NCBI GenBank assembly: GCA_023525975.1
Contig: CM042028.1
Coordinates: 82,459,501 to 82,523,500 of the forward strand
Reading direction: 5' to 3'
Source of the DNA: Smallanthus sonchifolius
Taxonomy: Eukaryota; Streptophyta; Magnoliopsida; Asterales; Asteraceae
Length of the DNA stretch: 64,000 bases
The notes under the pieces: model-generated
Databases searched by the model: none
Seen by the model: only the letters and a program-made list of their open reading frames with translations
Told to the model about the DNA's origin: nothing
Shown here: positions 1 to 10,391 of the stretch, piece by piece
Position numbering within the stretch: position 1 is the stretch's first letter
How the letters are laid out: every line of letters begins with the position of its first letter
Program-made: the position numbers and the translations under genes

Positions 1-410
1 TTAAATCGATTCGAATAAGCTTATTCGAATCCATTCGAATAAACCGAATTATTATTATTTTTTTTTTTGAAAATAAAATTTAAAAAATCGATGACTAGGT
101 AAATGTTTTGTGGATTTGAACTTTAAAACCTATGCAAAACTTTAAAAAAAATCCCACAAGTAATGAAGTTAGAAGTCTAAACCAAACCTAAATAAAAGGT
201 ATATTAAAAAACTTATAAATTATATAATATATAAATTCGGGTTATTCGAATCGAATCGAATGGGGGATTTTAGATTTCGGATTGATTCGAATTCGTCTTA
301 TTTATTCGAATCGAATAAGCCAAAATTCGAAATCGAAAATTTTATTCGAATTCTGTTCCAATCGAATTTCAGATTATTCGAATGTGATTCGAATAATGAA
401 CACCGAACAT
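1..410. repeat. ATTCGAAT-rich element, left end outside window
   Basis: The palindrome ATTCGAAT and its variants recur many times between 1 and 385, in two blocks separated by an AT-rich stretch. Dense short palindromes near an end are typical subterminal repeats of plant hAT-like elements. The last copies lie at about 378-398. The left end is off the window, so no target duplication can be tested. Element class is inferred. Confidence 0.45.
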
Positions 411-591
411 AATTTGAATTCATTACACACCAAAAGTAAGCAATGTTAAAGATTATTCCCAAATCAACTAAAAGTAGGTAATCACAGCAAAATAACCATG
501 TGATTATGATGTTTTACTACCTATGTGGCAATTAAATAATCATTATGTAAAGTAACTAATCATCGAACAAAATTATACAATTACAATGTTA

Positions 592-610
592 TATATATAT
601 ATATATATAT
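592..610. repeat. (AT)n microsatellite
   Basis: A run of alternating A and T directly precedes the left end of the PIF/Harbinger-like element. The 411-591 stretch before it shows no gene. Confidence 0.9.
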
Positions 611-1805
611 GAGCATCCACAATGGTTGACGAGAAAAATCAAACTAAACACGTCACATCATATTTTCATTCATGTTTTAAAAACAATCATTTTTACTCCA
701 ACACTATATCATTTTTCAAACGCTCTTATATTTCCATATCATCACCTTATTTTATATTTTTTTTCTATATACCAAAATATCTTGTTATTAATAATCTTAT
801 TTTTTATATTTCGTATTATTTAAACTAATATAATATAATTTAAAATAAAAAATATTAAAATCCTAAAAATTAAAATTGAAAATTACATTTAAATTAAAAA
901 GGTTACATAAAATAAAAAGTTAAAATTACATAAACTAAATAAATCAAAATCACATACACAAACAAAACAATAAAAATGTTACATAAACCAACTATAGTTT
1001 AATAGACCATACTAAATCGGCTCAAAGCGCATGATTAGCTTTATTGTTACGTACATTCTTGTACCTTGTCAAGTGTTCTTCAAAATCTACTGTCGGTCAA
1101 TGGTTTGGTGGTTGAGGTTCTTCACCATCATCATCTGACCAATCGGTTATATCGTTACTTTCGTCTTCTACTATCATATTATATAATATAATGCATTCAT
1201 ACATTATATCATTGATTACTTTTGCGCTCCAAGTTCTTGTTGGCCCATGTATAATGTGTCATCGAGCTTGAAGGACACCGAATGCCCTCTCGACATCCTT
1301 TCTTGCTGACTCATGACGTTTTTTGAATTCCAACATTTTTGGATTATGTGGATATGTGAAGCTTTTTACAGGTATGGCTCACTCAAGAAATATACCATCT
1401 GCTGCATGGTGACGTCTAAATATAATCGTTTCATGAATTAAATCCGACTTAAATATTATTATTTTAATCAAACAAATTGGATTTTAATAATGTATCTCAT
1501 CGATCGATAATAATCCACGCTAACATTTTGACAGTGATACTTGTTAACTTTCATTTTCGTTAATTTTCACTTGATTTCACTCAGAAATATTCTTTAACTA
1601 AATCTTTTTTCTATTTTACCTTTCATTTTTACTTTTTTCTTTTATTATTTAACAAAATTTCTCATTAATATTTGTTAATACTTCTTTAGCTAAATCTTTT
1701 TTCTATTCTACTTTTTTTTTCTTTTATTATTTAACAAAATTTGTTATTAATACATTAATGTTTTCATTAAATATATCATTTAAGAAACTAACTTTATAGA
1801 TGCTA
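611..1805. mobile_element. Decayed PIF/Harbinger-like transposon
   Basis: The left end GAGCATCCACAATGG resembles, imperfectly, the reverse complement of the sequence near 1785-1805 (TAGCATCTATAAAG). A decayed minus-strand PIF/Harbinger transposase lies between them. The termini are diverged and no clean 3-bp target duplication was found, so the ends are approximate. Confidence 0.5.
1003..1425 (-). pseudogene. PIF/Harbinger transposase C-terminal relic
   Basis: On the minus strand from about 1410 the reading ADGIFLE, KRHESARKDVERAFGVLQAR, then MYECIILYNMIVEDE matches the conserved C-terminal part of plant PIF/Harbinger nuclease-type transposases (ARKDVERAFGVLQ and HNMIVEDE are family hallmarks). 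At least two in-frame stops are visible: one shortly after ADGIFLE and one after LQAR. The catalytic N-terminal half was not found. This is a dead fragment. Confidence 0.8.
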
Positions 1806-2049
1806 AATGTATGTAGCCGACTACGATTATTTAAAGTTCATTTTTATGTTTCTCATACGGTGTTATTTTTTCGTTAAAAGTTTTTCCTAGAATGTTTAAT
1901 ATTTGCTTACTTTTTAACCATTTAATTAATAAAATTTTAAATCAAATATACAATCTAGTTACAATACATGTAGTAAGGAAAAAAAATATTTGTTATAACT
2001 TTTTTCTATAAAGTTAAGCCTTAAGTATGTAATATTAATTAAATGTATG

Positions 2050-2375
2050 AGCATTTATAATAGATTCTCTATCTCTATTATTTAGAGATTTCTTTTATTT
2101 TGCACTTCCATTAGGATCTCTATCTTCATCTTTAAATTTTAGAGTTTAATAAATAGAGATTCTCTAAATATAGAGATCTATTTTCATAAATATTTATATT
2201 TTTTATGAGTGTCTAGGAAAGAAAAAAAATAATAAAATAAGTGTTAGTGAGTGAGATAGAGAATGATAATGAGATATGGGCGGTTAAAACAAATTTAAAG
2301 ATAAATTTGAAAAAAAAAATAATTTTTAATTAAATTATAGATATAGAGATGAATATGCTGATGTGAATGCTTTAA
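2050..2375. mobile_element. Possible small MITE
   Basis: GAGCATTTATAATAG at the left and the reverse complement of the right end (AAGCATTCACATCAG) share the pattern GCATTYAYAWYAG, and the interior holds repeated TAGAGAT/ATCTCTA motifs. The right size for a Tourist-like MITE. The target duplication is unclear. Confidence 0.35.
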
Positions 2376-3587
2376 GTTTATTTATGTTTTTATGCATTTC
2401 TTAATACAATTATTTACACATTCATTTATATTAGAATGAGATGAATATGTGAAAGATTATGAATAGTGAAATATAAAAGTTTTAAAAAAAAGTTATAGTT
2501 GGATCCAACCAATTAAAATTTATAAAGTTGTATCAGTTAAATATATTAAAAAAAGTTGTATGGAAATGAGATCGTCTTAGTATGCAATAGAGATGGTTTT
2601 AGACCATCTTTAACATGGGGCTTACGGGCGCCCCCTTCTGTTCTCGACCTTGGAGTTGTCCAATCTATCTGTCTTATTTTCTCTCATTTTTCATGGATTC
2701 TGATAGGCTCGCTCTCACCCTCTCTTCTCCTCTCTCACAATTCTCTCGGATGGCGCCCTTGTTATTCTACATTCACTTTTTCAAAAAACACCTCTTATAA
2801 TGTTAAATGACCAAAAAATAACATATATTCTAACATATGATATCTTGAATTAATTAACTTTGCGGGTATCGTATTACATTATGAGGTGATACACGACCCG
2901 ATTATGCAAAACATACATACGTGTTTACCTTTAACAATACTCATAAACAATTTTTTTTATTTTCCTGTCATTGGGTAATAGAGTATTCTATTAATTCACT
3001 AACTTTTTAGTTTTTATACTTGTAAGTTTCTTTGTTAATAAAATTGTAGGAAAATTAGAATAATAAAAAATGTATTAATTTGATAATCCCAATAGATATT
3101 TTTTAACAAACTAAAAAGTATACCTAATAGATAACGGGTAATTAGCAATTGAGTATCTAACGAGTATTGCACCAGATATAAGATACATTTTCATAATAAG
3201 AATGAGATTACTATTACCTGTCTCTTTGACATCCCATTTTGTATGAAACTCAGGGTTTAAGCCGCAATCTAATTGGGCCTGAAAATTTGTGGATTGGGTC
3301 AACTTGGTAGCCCATCCGTTTATCTGATATTTGGCCTCTTTCTTCAATCCACATTCTACACTAGCATTGTATTGGACTATTGGTGGGATAAGGTAATTAA
3401 CCAATGACAAGTTTTTTTGGTAACTTTAATTATTGATGTTTACCGTATACGTGCATTATTCGTGTTATATTTCTTCATATATAACTAAAAGTAATACGTT
3501 GATTTTGTATACTGAATTAAGAACAATTTTATTAAATGGCGTGTCGAGTATGTTCCGGCATTATGCTAATAGACCTAGTATTGACGT
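2376..3587. other. No gene recognised
   Basis: AT-rich sequence with only short chance reading frames. The 99-codon minus-strand frame at 3111-3410 has no recognisable domain. Confidence 0.5.
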
Positions 3588-3835
3588 TGTGTTCCCGAGT
3601 TAACTTAAGGAAAGAAAACAAAGGAATCTCTCCATTTCGTTTCTCATTCTCTTTCTTTGCTTTTCTTTCTGTTCTCTCCATTTCTTTCCAATTTGGAATG
3701 ATGGATTTTAGTCTTAAAACCCCTCCCTTTCTCTTCTCTTTCTTTCTCTTAATAAAAAAAACTTTGAAACACCAATTTTCTCTACTTCTTTCCAAACCAT
3801 TTCTCTTCTCTTCTTAAATGAAATTTGGGAACACA
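3588..3835. mobile_element. Candidate MITE with TGTGTTCCC termini
   Basis: The segment starts TGTGTTCCC and ends GGGAACACA, and similarity continues for about 25 imperfect bases on each side. The interior is a pyrimidine-rich CTTTCTCTT tract. No matching flanking duplication was found, so this is only a candidate. Confidence 0.35.
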
Positions 3836-4196
3836 GCGTGAATGAGAGTTTTCAACTTATAAAATATAAAAAAATATTAAACCCTTGTAATTGTATTTAT
3901 ATTCATCTTTCTAAATAAGTCATTGATATATTAACATTTAGATTTCTTTTTTTTTATTATTTTTGTAAGAACCAAGTGAAGATTCTACACACCTTCCTCA
4001 AGGGGTCTTCAGTCTTAATGAAGATTTCAAAATCTCGAAATCATAACCTTGACGACTCGTTACATAAAAAATAAAAAAGTCCTAGCATGATTCGATTTTT
4101 TCCTAGAGGATACTCATGTATTGGGCCGGTTTATTGGAATTTGGCCCATCCAAAAGTTCGACCATTATTTAGAGGACTCTAATCGTTCCCTCTTGG

Positions 4197-4888
4197 TAGA
4201 GGTGCACAAAAAAACCGGTTTTTTTGTTTACCCGGTCTAAACCGGTTTGGGATAAACTGGTTTGGAGCAAACCGGTTCGGGTTAGCCTAAAACCGCCGGT
4301 TTGAAACCGGTTTGAAGCTTTCTGGGTGTAATCGGGTTTGGGACCGGTTTGTGTGAACCGGTTCGATAAACCGGTTTTTCGCTGAAAAAAAGTAGCCGTT
4401 ATTCAACGGCTATATGGCCGTTGGGGTCGATTTTAGCCCTTTTTTTTTGCCTTTTTTCACCTCTAATTCACTATAAATAGGTGGGGGTGTTTAGGTTTGA
4501 TCACACCTCTTTCTACACTTTCTAATCTCTAAAACCGCTCTTTAAATGCTCAAAACCGTTGGGGTCATTTTTTTAATTTCTGAACTTTCTAAATATTAAT
4601 AAACGTTGAACTTTATGTTTTATATTTGTTATATTTTTTTTTGATTTTATATTAAAAATATAAAATTTATTTTAATTTTTTTTTTTTATCAAAACCGGTT
4701 TAAACCGGTTTTTTGGGCAAACCGGTTTGTAACCAACCCTAACCGGTTTGACCAGTTAGACATTTTCCACCTCCGAAACCGGTTTAACCCGAACCGGTTT
4801 AGGGCCAAACCGGTTTTGACTTTCCGTCCGGTTCGGTTCGGTTCGGTTTGAACCGGTTTGGGTTAAAAAACCGATTTATGCACCACTG
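4197..4888. mobile_element. Non-autonomous hAT element, TSD CCTCTTGG
   Basis: The element is bounded by perfect 8-bp direct repeats CCTCTTGG at 4189-4196 and 4889-4896. Termini are TAGAGGTGCA and TGCACCACTG, imperfect inverted repeats. The interior is packed with AACCGGTT palindromes (over fifteen), the subterminal-repeat style of hAT elements, and has a TATAAATA-like box near 4472. No transposase is present. The 8-bp duplication is the hAT signature. Confidence 0.88.
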
Positions 4889-4980
4889 CCTCTTGGGCCT
4901 CTACAAAGAAACTTAATCTCACTAGATAAGACTTGAAGAGGATTCTCCTTTTCACACTTCTTCGATAGCCTATGCTCTCG

Positions 4981-5004
4981 CATATATATATATATATATA
5001 TATA
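4981..5004. repeat. (AT)n microsatellite
   Basis: Alternating AT run. The flanking sequence 4889-5440 shows no gene. Confidence 0.9.
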
Positions 5005-5439
5005 ATATGCTATACTAGACTAGAGACCCATGTACTACACGAGTTGAATAAGAGATAAAATGTAAATAGACAATTATTAGGTGTTCAAAAAAAGTCCGCA
5101 CTTTGACTTTTCGGTTTCAATAGAGATTTGTATGTTTAACTGAATGAAAGAATCATGTTCAATGCACCTTAACGAAGGGTATTTTGGTAAAAAAACCTTT
5201 TCTTAAAACCCTGTAGCATGATCCGTGTACTAGTCACATAATAATTAAGAAAGGTAATTACAAAATGAAATTTATTTGGAAGTAGATACTTGACATGATA
5301 CAAAACTAACCTGATCATTAGGGTTCTAAGCATCAAGATCAATGTCATATGATGTTCTATGTAAATGTGAGGACCAGAACTTACCCCATTCCATATTGAT
5401 AAGCTGAGTACATTAAATTACATAAGTGAACTGAAGTGT

Positions 5440-6722
5440 TTTAAAAAAAAAGTAGTTGAGAGGTGCTAACCTTAAGGGAGAGTGCATTCTTCACTTCTTC
5501 AAGCATTTCAAGAATTTTCCTTTTTATGCTTCTTATCCAGCTCACTCATGGAGTCTGCCCATTTTATCTTTTCTTTAAACAATTTACGGTTACCTTCTCG
5601 TAATTATCACGTCGTCGTTTGAAGTCCTGACATTCAGCTTCAAAATCTGGCCTGGAAAATAATATATGATGGTTTTATAAAGAAAGCGTGCTCGTCAGCA
5701 TAATCAGGACTCTGTTGAATCTTGAGTCGTATATTTCTTTCCATTATTATGCGATCATTACAATTGTTTCCAAAAATAGGAACTGTAGTGTTCATTGAAC
5801 AACAACCAATATCAACGTTTTAGAACATTCTTCATCAATTTAATAACATAAAGAAAAAAAATGATATCACCATCCAATCAGACTTCATATTTGCAAAAAA
5901 AAATAATAATAAATAACCTTACCTTGCGTTCAACTTCAGCCATTTTTGTAAGCATATTCCTTCACTCACTTGTGCTGTCTGTGACATCAAACATTCCTAC
6001 CTAAATCATATCAGAAGCGTTTTTACCATCTAAATTTGAGATGGCAAATTTTGACCCAGTATTTAATACTTATAAATGGGTTAATTTGGGTTTGTGTTTT
6101 TTTTTTCAAACGGGTTAAATCAGAAAATCAAGCTAAAATAGGAACGGGTCAAATCGGCCAGATTAAAGGTCGCCCAAAGTCCATTTTAGTGCATACAACC
6201 CCGAAATCATTTTATTCAATGATTTAATTATTATTATTACTATTATTGCAATAATAATGCTTTTGGTAACATTAACAATTTATAAAACAATAAAAATTGG
6301 ACAAAAACCGTTAGGGGTCTACCCAACAGAACAGGATCCATTTCGATAAGAAAAACTAACCCGTCTTAACTTGTAACCCAAGCTACCATTTTTACTTATG
6401 TTTGAACATAATAAGATTACCAAAACAATGGCCAGATGCATTTCTTCTTTTGGTCCAAGCATTTGATCAGCAACAGCCCAGCAGCCATTGGCATCGAGTT
6501 CTGATAATTATGGTTATAACAAAATTATAAGTGCAACACCATTTTACAAATATTTAATGTTCTTTTTCCTTTTTTACAAAACTTACCTCCTGAATCAGGT
6601 TTACCACCGGTGGTCAAAGTATGTGCACTTACTGATTTGACTAACCGATGTGACCCCACACCTCTGTAACTATCTTGTTTTTGTAATGCTGAGAATGTAC
6701 CCACATATTTCGATTCAACCAT
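5440..6722 (-). pseudogene. Broken intron-bearing gene of unknown identity, coiled-coil C-terminus
   Basis: Minus-strand exon-like blocks with good splice signals were read by hand. Block 1 (about 6587-6722) ends in GGAG|GTAAGT and joins in phase to block 2 (6421-6500), giving PDSG-ELDANGCWAVADQMLG. Block 3 begins at 6000 and reads MFDVTDSTSE, a TGA where TGG would continue the frame, then RNMLTKMAEVERK|GTAAGG. Block 4 (about 5592-5655) reads EAECQDFKRRRDNYEK but needs a one-base shift. A last block (about 5475-5570) reads KWADSMSELDKKHKKE, then ILEMLEEVKNALSLK after another shift. One nonsense change and two frameshifts argue for a pseudogene. The charged C-terminus would form a coiled coil. 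I do not recognise the family. Confidence 0.5.
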
Positions 6723-7705
6723 TCAAGGTGGGTTAAATAGCTTAGGTGCATCTGGGATAGCAACTTCTATTAACTATTCAAGTACCATTAAACAAACATC
6801 ACATGCAAATTACCATATTATTATGACTTGAAGTTGCAATGGTTAGTTTTTAATGTCTGAATAAACATATTCTACTTCTGGTTATCAAAATATTTGGGGA
6901 ATAAATTATCAGAGCATTGGATAACCAGTTTCATACGAGCAGCTAGAAAATTGATTATTATAGGGTGAAATAAATTAAAATTCTGTTAAAAATGCACCCT
7001 TCCTGTTAACCTAATTTGAGAGAATCACTCCCATTTCACAAAAAGTTTCTCAAATTTCATAGGAATGTTCTTTGATCATTTTATCTTTTTGGTTTCTTAA
7101 ATATACAGACTTTGTAAACATTCAAACAGATTATTATCTGATTGTTACAACTTTAAACTACAGAAGCATATCCAAACACCATCTCCAATAGCCAATTTTA
7201 TCACACTTGGTTATCTTATATCATTATACAATATCACTTTCAAAATCTGTACACCCCCTTAAAATTGATGTTTTATTATTTTTAATTTTATGATTATTCA
7301 GGGTTAAGTAGTCTGATTCCAGAAATTCATAATCAAATATACAATTCCCTAACCATTCCTAACAGCACATTAAAAATAAAAAAATTTATAATCAAATCAA
7401 GATTAGTTAAAAATCAGAAGAAAAAGAATATTAAGAAACACATACCTTTTGCGATGGACGATCGATAGATCTTATTTCTAAAAAATCATTAAACACTAAC
7501 CTTATAACATGTTACATGGTTAACAAATGCAACTTCGAAACAGAAGATCAAACAAAGTCAAAAAAATCATTTATATAGGTAATCATTTGCCTTTTGTTTT
7601 CCAGCACATTAATTTCATCCTTACACAAACAAAAATACAATACTATTTTACACTCATAACAACATTTTAAGTAACCGTATCATGTTTTGTACGGAATGTA
7701 GAAAA
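6723..7705. other. Intergenic, no gene recognised
   Basis: AT-rich, with no coding or repeat signature noted. It contains the 3' flank of the galactosyltransferase gene that ends at 7706. Confidence 0.5.
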
Positions 7706-9127
7706 TCATTTTCCGGCGGATTCTCGCCGTACTTCCTCTCTTTCCGACTTGAACCTCTTCAAAACCCCGTCCACTGCAATTTCAAAAGCATCTTTCATTC
7801 CGCCATTACTATCACTGTCACTATACACAATCTTCGGTATAATTTCGATAACCTTTTCTCTCATCTTCTTCACCTCTTCCCCAATGTAACTATCCAACAC
7901 CGCCTTTATCGATTTCTTCCCCTGTGAAACATCGCCGTGATCTATAAACACTGAGTAGCTCTCCGGTTCCTCCGGCAAGTACCATTCATACTGGTCGTAC
8001 ATAGTCCGGTTCCAAAACAAAACCGGTATCGCACCGGCGACCATGCAATCAAAAACAGAGCGTCTAGTGAAACTATCCCCTCTAGGCTGCAAACAGAATT
8101 CCGATCCCAATAACGACTCCATTATCTCCGAGCTTCCGTTAGCGCAGGGAGTCACGGCGCAGTCCACTACCCGGCAAGTACCGGACAGAGACTCGTTCCG
8201 GCAGGTTCGTAACAACAGTCCTCTGATATCGTCGCCGACGTCTTCACGAGCCGCCCCGACGAAAGTGAAAAGGCTGGTTCGGTTGTAGGTTCGGACGAAG
8301 TTTTGCCAGGTTTGGATATCGGCGGGTGTACTGGGGTGGAATCCGGTGGGGTAAGGTATACCGATGTCTTGGTAGTCCCCTGGTGCTCTCTCAATAGTGA
8401 GTCGCGTGACCTTTTGCATTTCTGGCACGTTTAAGAACTTGGAGCCCCATCGTTTTTCCGGGTCGGTTAACCGGCGGAAATCCCATGTGATGCGGCCAAG
8501 GACTAGAACGTGATCAGAGCCGTTGGATTTCGGCCAGTACGGTTGAGCCTGGACCCACTCTATTAACTTCACGGCATGAAAATCCCGTTCTTCGGTAGTA
8601 CTGTCCGAGAAGAGATATTTTCCGACTGCGAGTCCAGCGTAAAACGGTATGTAGAACACCGTAGCGGATTCCGGCTCTGTAGTTCTACATTTATGTTTCA
8701 TGATCCGGTTATGAAAAATAATCTCGGAGGAAAATTGGTTAGTCCGGTGCCAGGCTGGAGCTAAACTCTCCGGTACTATTCCGGCGAGCTTGGTGGCCGT
8801 CATTCCATAACCGCCGTTGGTGGCGACGCCGCACTGCCAATGCCAAGGATCTAAATCTTCGCATGTGCCCACTAAATCGGAGTTGAACATGGGTGGGAGT
8901 TCGTAGACGTAGACCTTTCCGTCGTCGCATTTGTGGTCAGACGGAGTTGGAGGTGGGAGTAATACCGGCGGCGGTGGCGGGGAGTGTGAGCAGAAGATGA
9001 GGATTTCGATTAGGAAAAGGGAGAAGACAGAGAGGGAAATCAGTGGGTGTGAAGTGATTTGAGATTGGATGGAGTGAATAATGGTGGTTATGAGTTGAAG
9101 GGTTTTGGATTTCTTGAAGGTGAACAT
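7706..9127 (-). CDS. Xyloglucan galactosyltransferase, GT47 family (XLT2/MUR3-like)
   Basis: An intact single-exon frame of 473 residues. The protein is a type II Golgi membrane enzyme: a short cytosolic tail, one hydrophobic anchor at about residues 29-47, a proline-rich stem, then an exostosin (GT47) catalytic domain starting near VYVYELPPMF. Conserved group signatures include HRTNQFSSEIIFHNR, FYIPFYAGLAV, LGRITWDFRR, EFCLQPRGDSFTRRSVFDCM and AGAIPVLFW, followed by QYEWYLP. Enzymes of this clade add galactose from UDP-Gal to xylosyl side chains of xyloglucan during hemicellulose synthesis. The lack of introns and the length fit the MUR3/XLT2 clade. Which xylose position is used cannot be decided here, so no symbol is given. 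The start is the first ATG, just before the anchor. A hAT element lies about 275 bp upstream. Confidence 0.92.
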   Translation of the reverse strand: MFTFKKSKTLQLITTIIHSIQSQITSHPLISLSVFSLFLIEILIFCSHSPPPPPVLLPPPTPSDHKCDDGKVYVYELPPMFNSDLVGTCEDLDPWHWQCGVATNGGYGMTATKLAGIVPESLAPAWHRTNQFSSEIIFHNRIMKHKCRTTEPESATVFYIPFYAGLAVGKYLFSDSTTEERDFHAVKLIEWVQAQPYWPKSNGSDHVLVLGRITWDFRRLTDPEKRWGSKFLNVPEMQKVTRLTIERAPGDYQDIGIPYPTGFHPSTPADIQTWQNFVRTYNRTSLFTFVGAAREDVGDDIRGLLLRTCRNESLSGTCRVVDCAVTPCANGSSEIMESLLGSEFCLQPRGDSFTRRSVFDCMVAGAIPVLFWNRTMYDQYEWYLPEEPESYSVFIDHGDVSQGKKSIKAVLDSYIGEEVKKMREKVIEIIPKIVYSDSDSNGGMKDAFEIAVDGVLKRFKSEREEVRRESAGK

Positions 9128-9402
9128 GGTGAAAGATTTAGAACAAGACGTTAGCAGGGTTCTTTATGCCAATAGGCGTTGGAGGGTCCTTCAAATATAA
9201 TAAAACCAAACCGACATTTTTTTTTAATTTATGATGCCAATGAGCCAGTAGCCACATATCAATTGGTTTGCTAAGAGGCACCCCATAGTCTTTCAATGCG
9301 GACGTTATGGCAATATGCTCAGATGGGTCAGGGGTTTTTCCACATTGGGTCTTTGGATTGTGGGTTTCCCCTGAAATGGTGGGCGGACAGGTCACCAGCA
9401 CT

Positions 9403-9859
9403 TATGGTTGTAAAAATCGCTAGGCGCTAGTCGGGCGGTGAGGTAGGGCCTAGGCGTAGGCGGGATTAATCGGGGCCTAGGCGGGATTAATCGGATTGGA
9501 ATTTTTATATGTAATTTTCAGTTTTTTATATATATACACACATTTTTATATGTAATTTTTATAAAAATGTTCATTTTTAAACCACACCAAAGGTTTTCGC
9601 CGGAAATTGGCCGGAAATTTCAGGTTTTCGCCGGAATTTCAGGTTTTCACCGGAATTTGGCCGGAAATTTCAGGTTTTCACCGGAATTTGGCAGGAAATT
9701 TCAGGTTTTCGCCGAAATGTTCGCCGGAATCTGGCCACCTAGGCCCGCCTAGGCGTGATTTGGACCGCCTAGCGACTTTTGGACCGACTAGGCCAAAATT
9801 AGTCTTTAACGAGCTGCCTAGCGACTAATCGGCGCCTAGGCACGATTTTTACAACACTG
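9403..9859. mobile_element. Non-autonomous hAT element upstream of GT47 gene, TSD CCAGCACT
   Basis: Perfect 8-bp repeats CCAGCACT flank it (9395-9402 and 9860-9867). Terminal inverted repeats match over GTTGTAAAAATCG, and CGCCTAGGCG-like palindromes crowd both ends. The centre is a short minisatellite. There is no transposase. It sits 276 bp upstream of the galactosyltransferase start codon. Confidence 0.88.
9590..9725. repeat. Minisatellite inside the hAT element
   Basis: Degenerate units built on GGAAATTTCAGGTTTTCRCC with variable GGAATTTGGCC spacers, about five copies. It produces spurious open frames on the plus strand. Confidence 0.8.
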
Positions 9860-9867
9860 CCAGCACT

Positions 9868-10178
9868 GTTTGCGTTTGCGGACATGGGTGGCCTTTCGTT
9901 GGTGAATTTGCCCTGATGGCCGAGCTTATAGTATTCGTTTGCCGTTGAAAAAAAAAATCTTACTGGAGATGGTTAGGTTAGGTTATTATTGTTTGTATTT
10001 CCTTTTTATGAGATTGCTGTTAAATCATCGCTTTTACTTTTCTTTATTGGATTTTTAAATTGTTTTTTTTTATGTTAAACCAATTTACCAGCATTAGCAT
10101 ATGCAAACAAAATAAATATATAAAAACCGCCTATGGGCCCAAAAAAAGAAGGGGGAAGGAAAACCCACCCGTCACATC
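9868..10178. other. Intergenic, no gene recognised
   Basis: AT-rich DNA with nothing recognised between the hAT element and the HOS15-type 3' untranslated region. Confidence 0.5.
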
Positions 10179-10184
10179 TTTATT
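10179..10184 (-). terminator. Poly(A) signal AATAAA of the HOS15-type gene
   Basis: AATAAA on the minus strand, about 208 bases after the stop codon at 10392-10394. A plausible near-upstream element for 3' end formation. Position and context only. Confidence 0.5.
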
Positions 10185-10391
10185 AAAGACACATTATTAA
10201 CCTTTGCATAAAGGATAACCAATCAAAATGACTCCATAAACCACAAATCATGAATTCTATAAACTCCATCCATCCATTCTTGACCATGTATTCAACAAAA
10301 ATAACGCAACTGAATTCATGGTATCGGTCATATTAAGTTGATCTCGGTGTAGTCGGTATGTACACTACTACTAGCCAGCCCACAAGGCGGT

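Noticed and set aside
3111..3410. 99-codon minus-strand frame
   Set aside because: No domain, signal or conserved motif recognisable, and low-complexity surroundings.
8043..8764. Several 60-80 codon frames overlapping the GT47 gene
   Set aside because: Other-frame shadows of a GC-richer coding exon.
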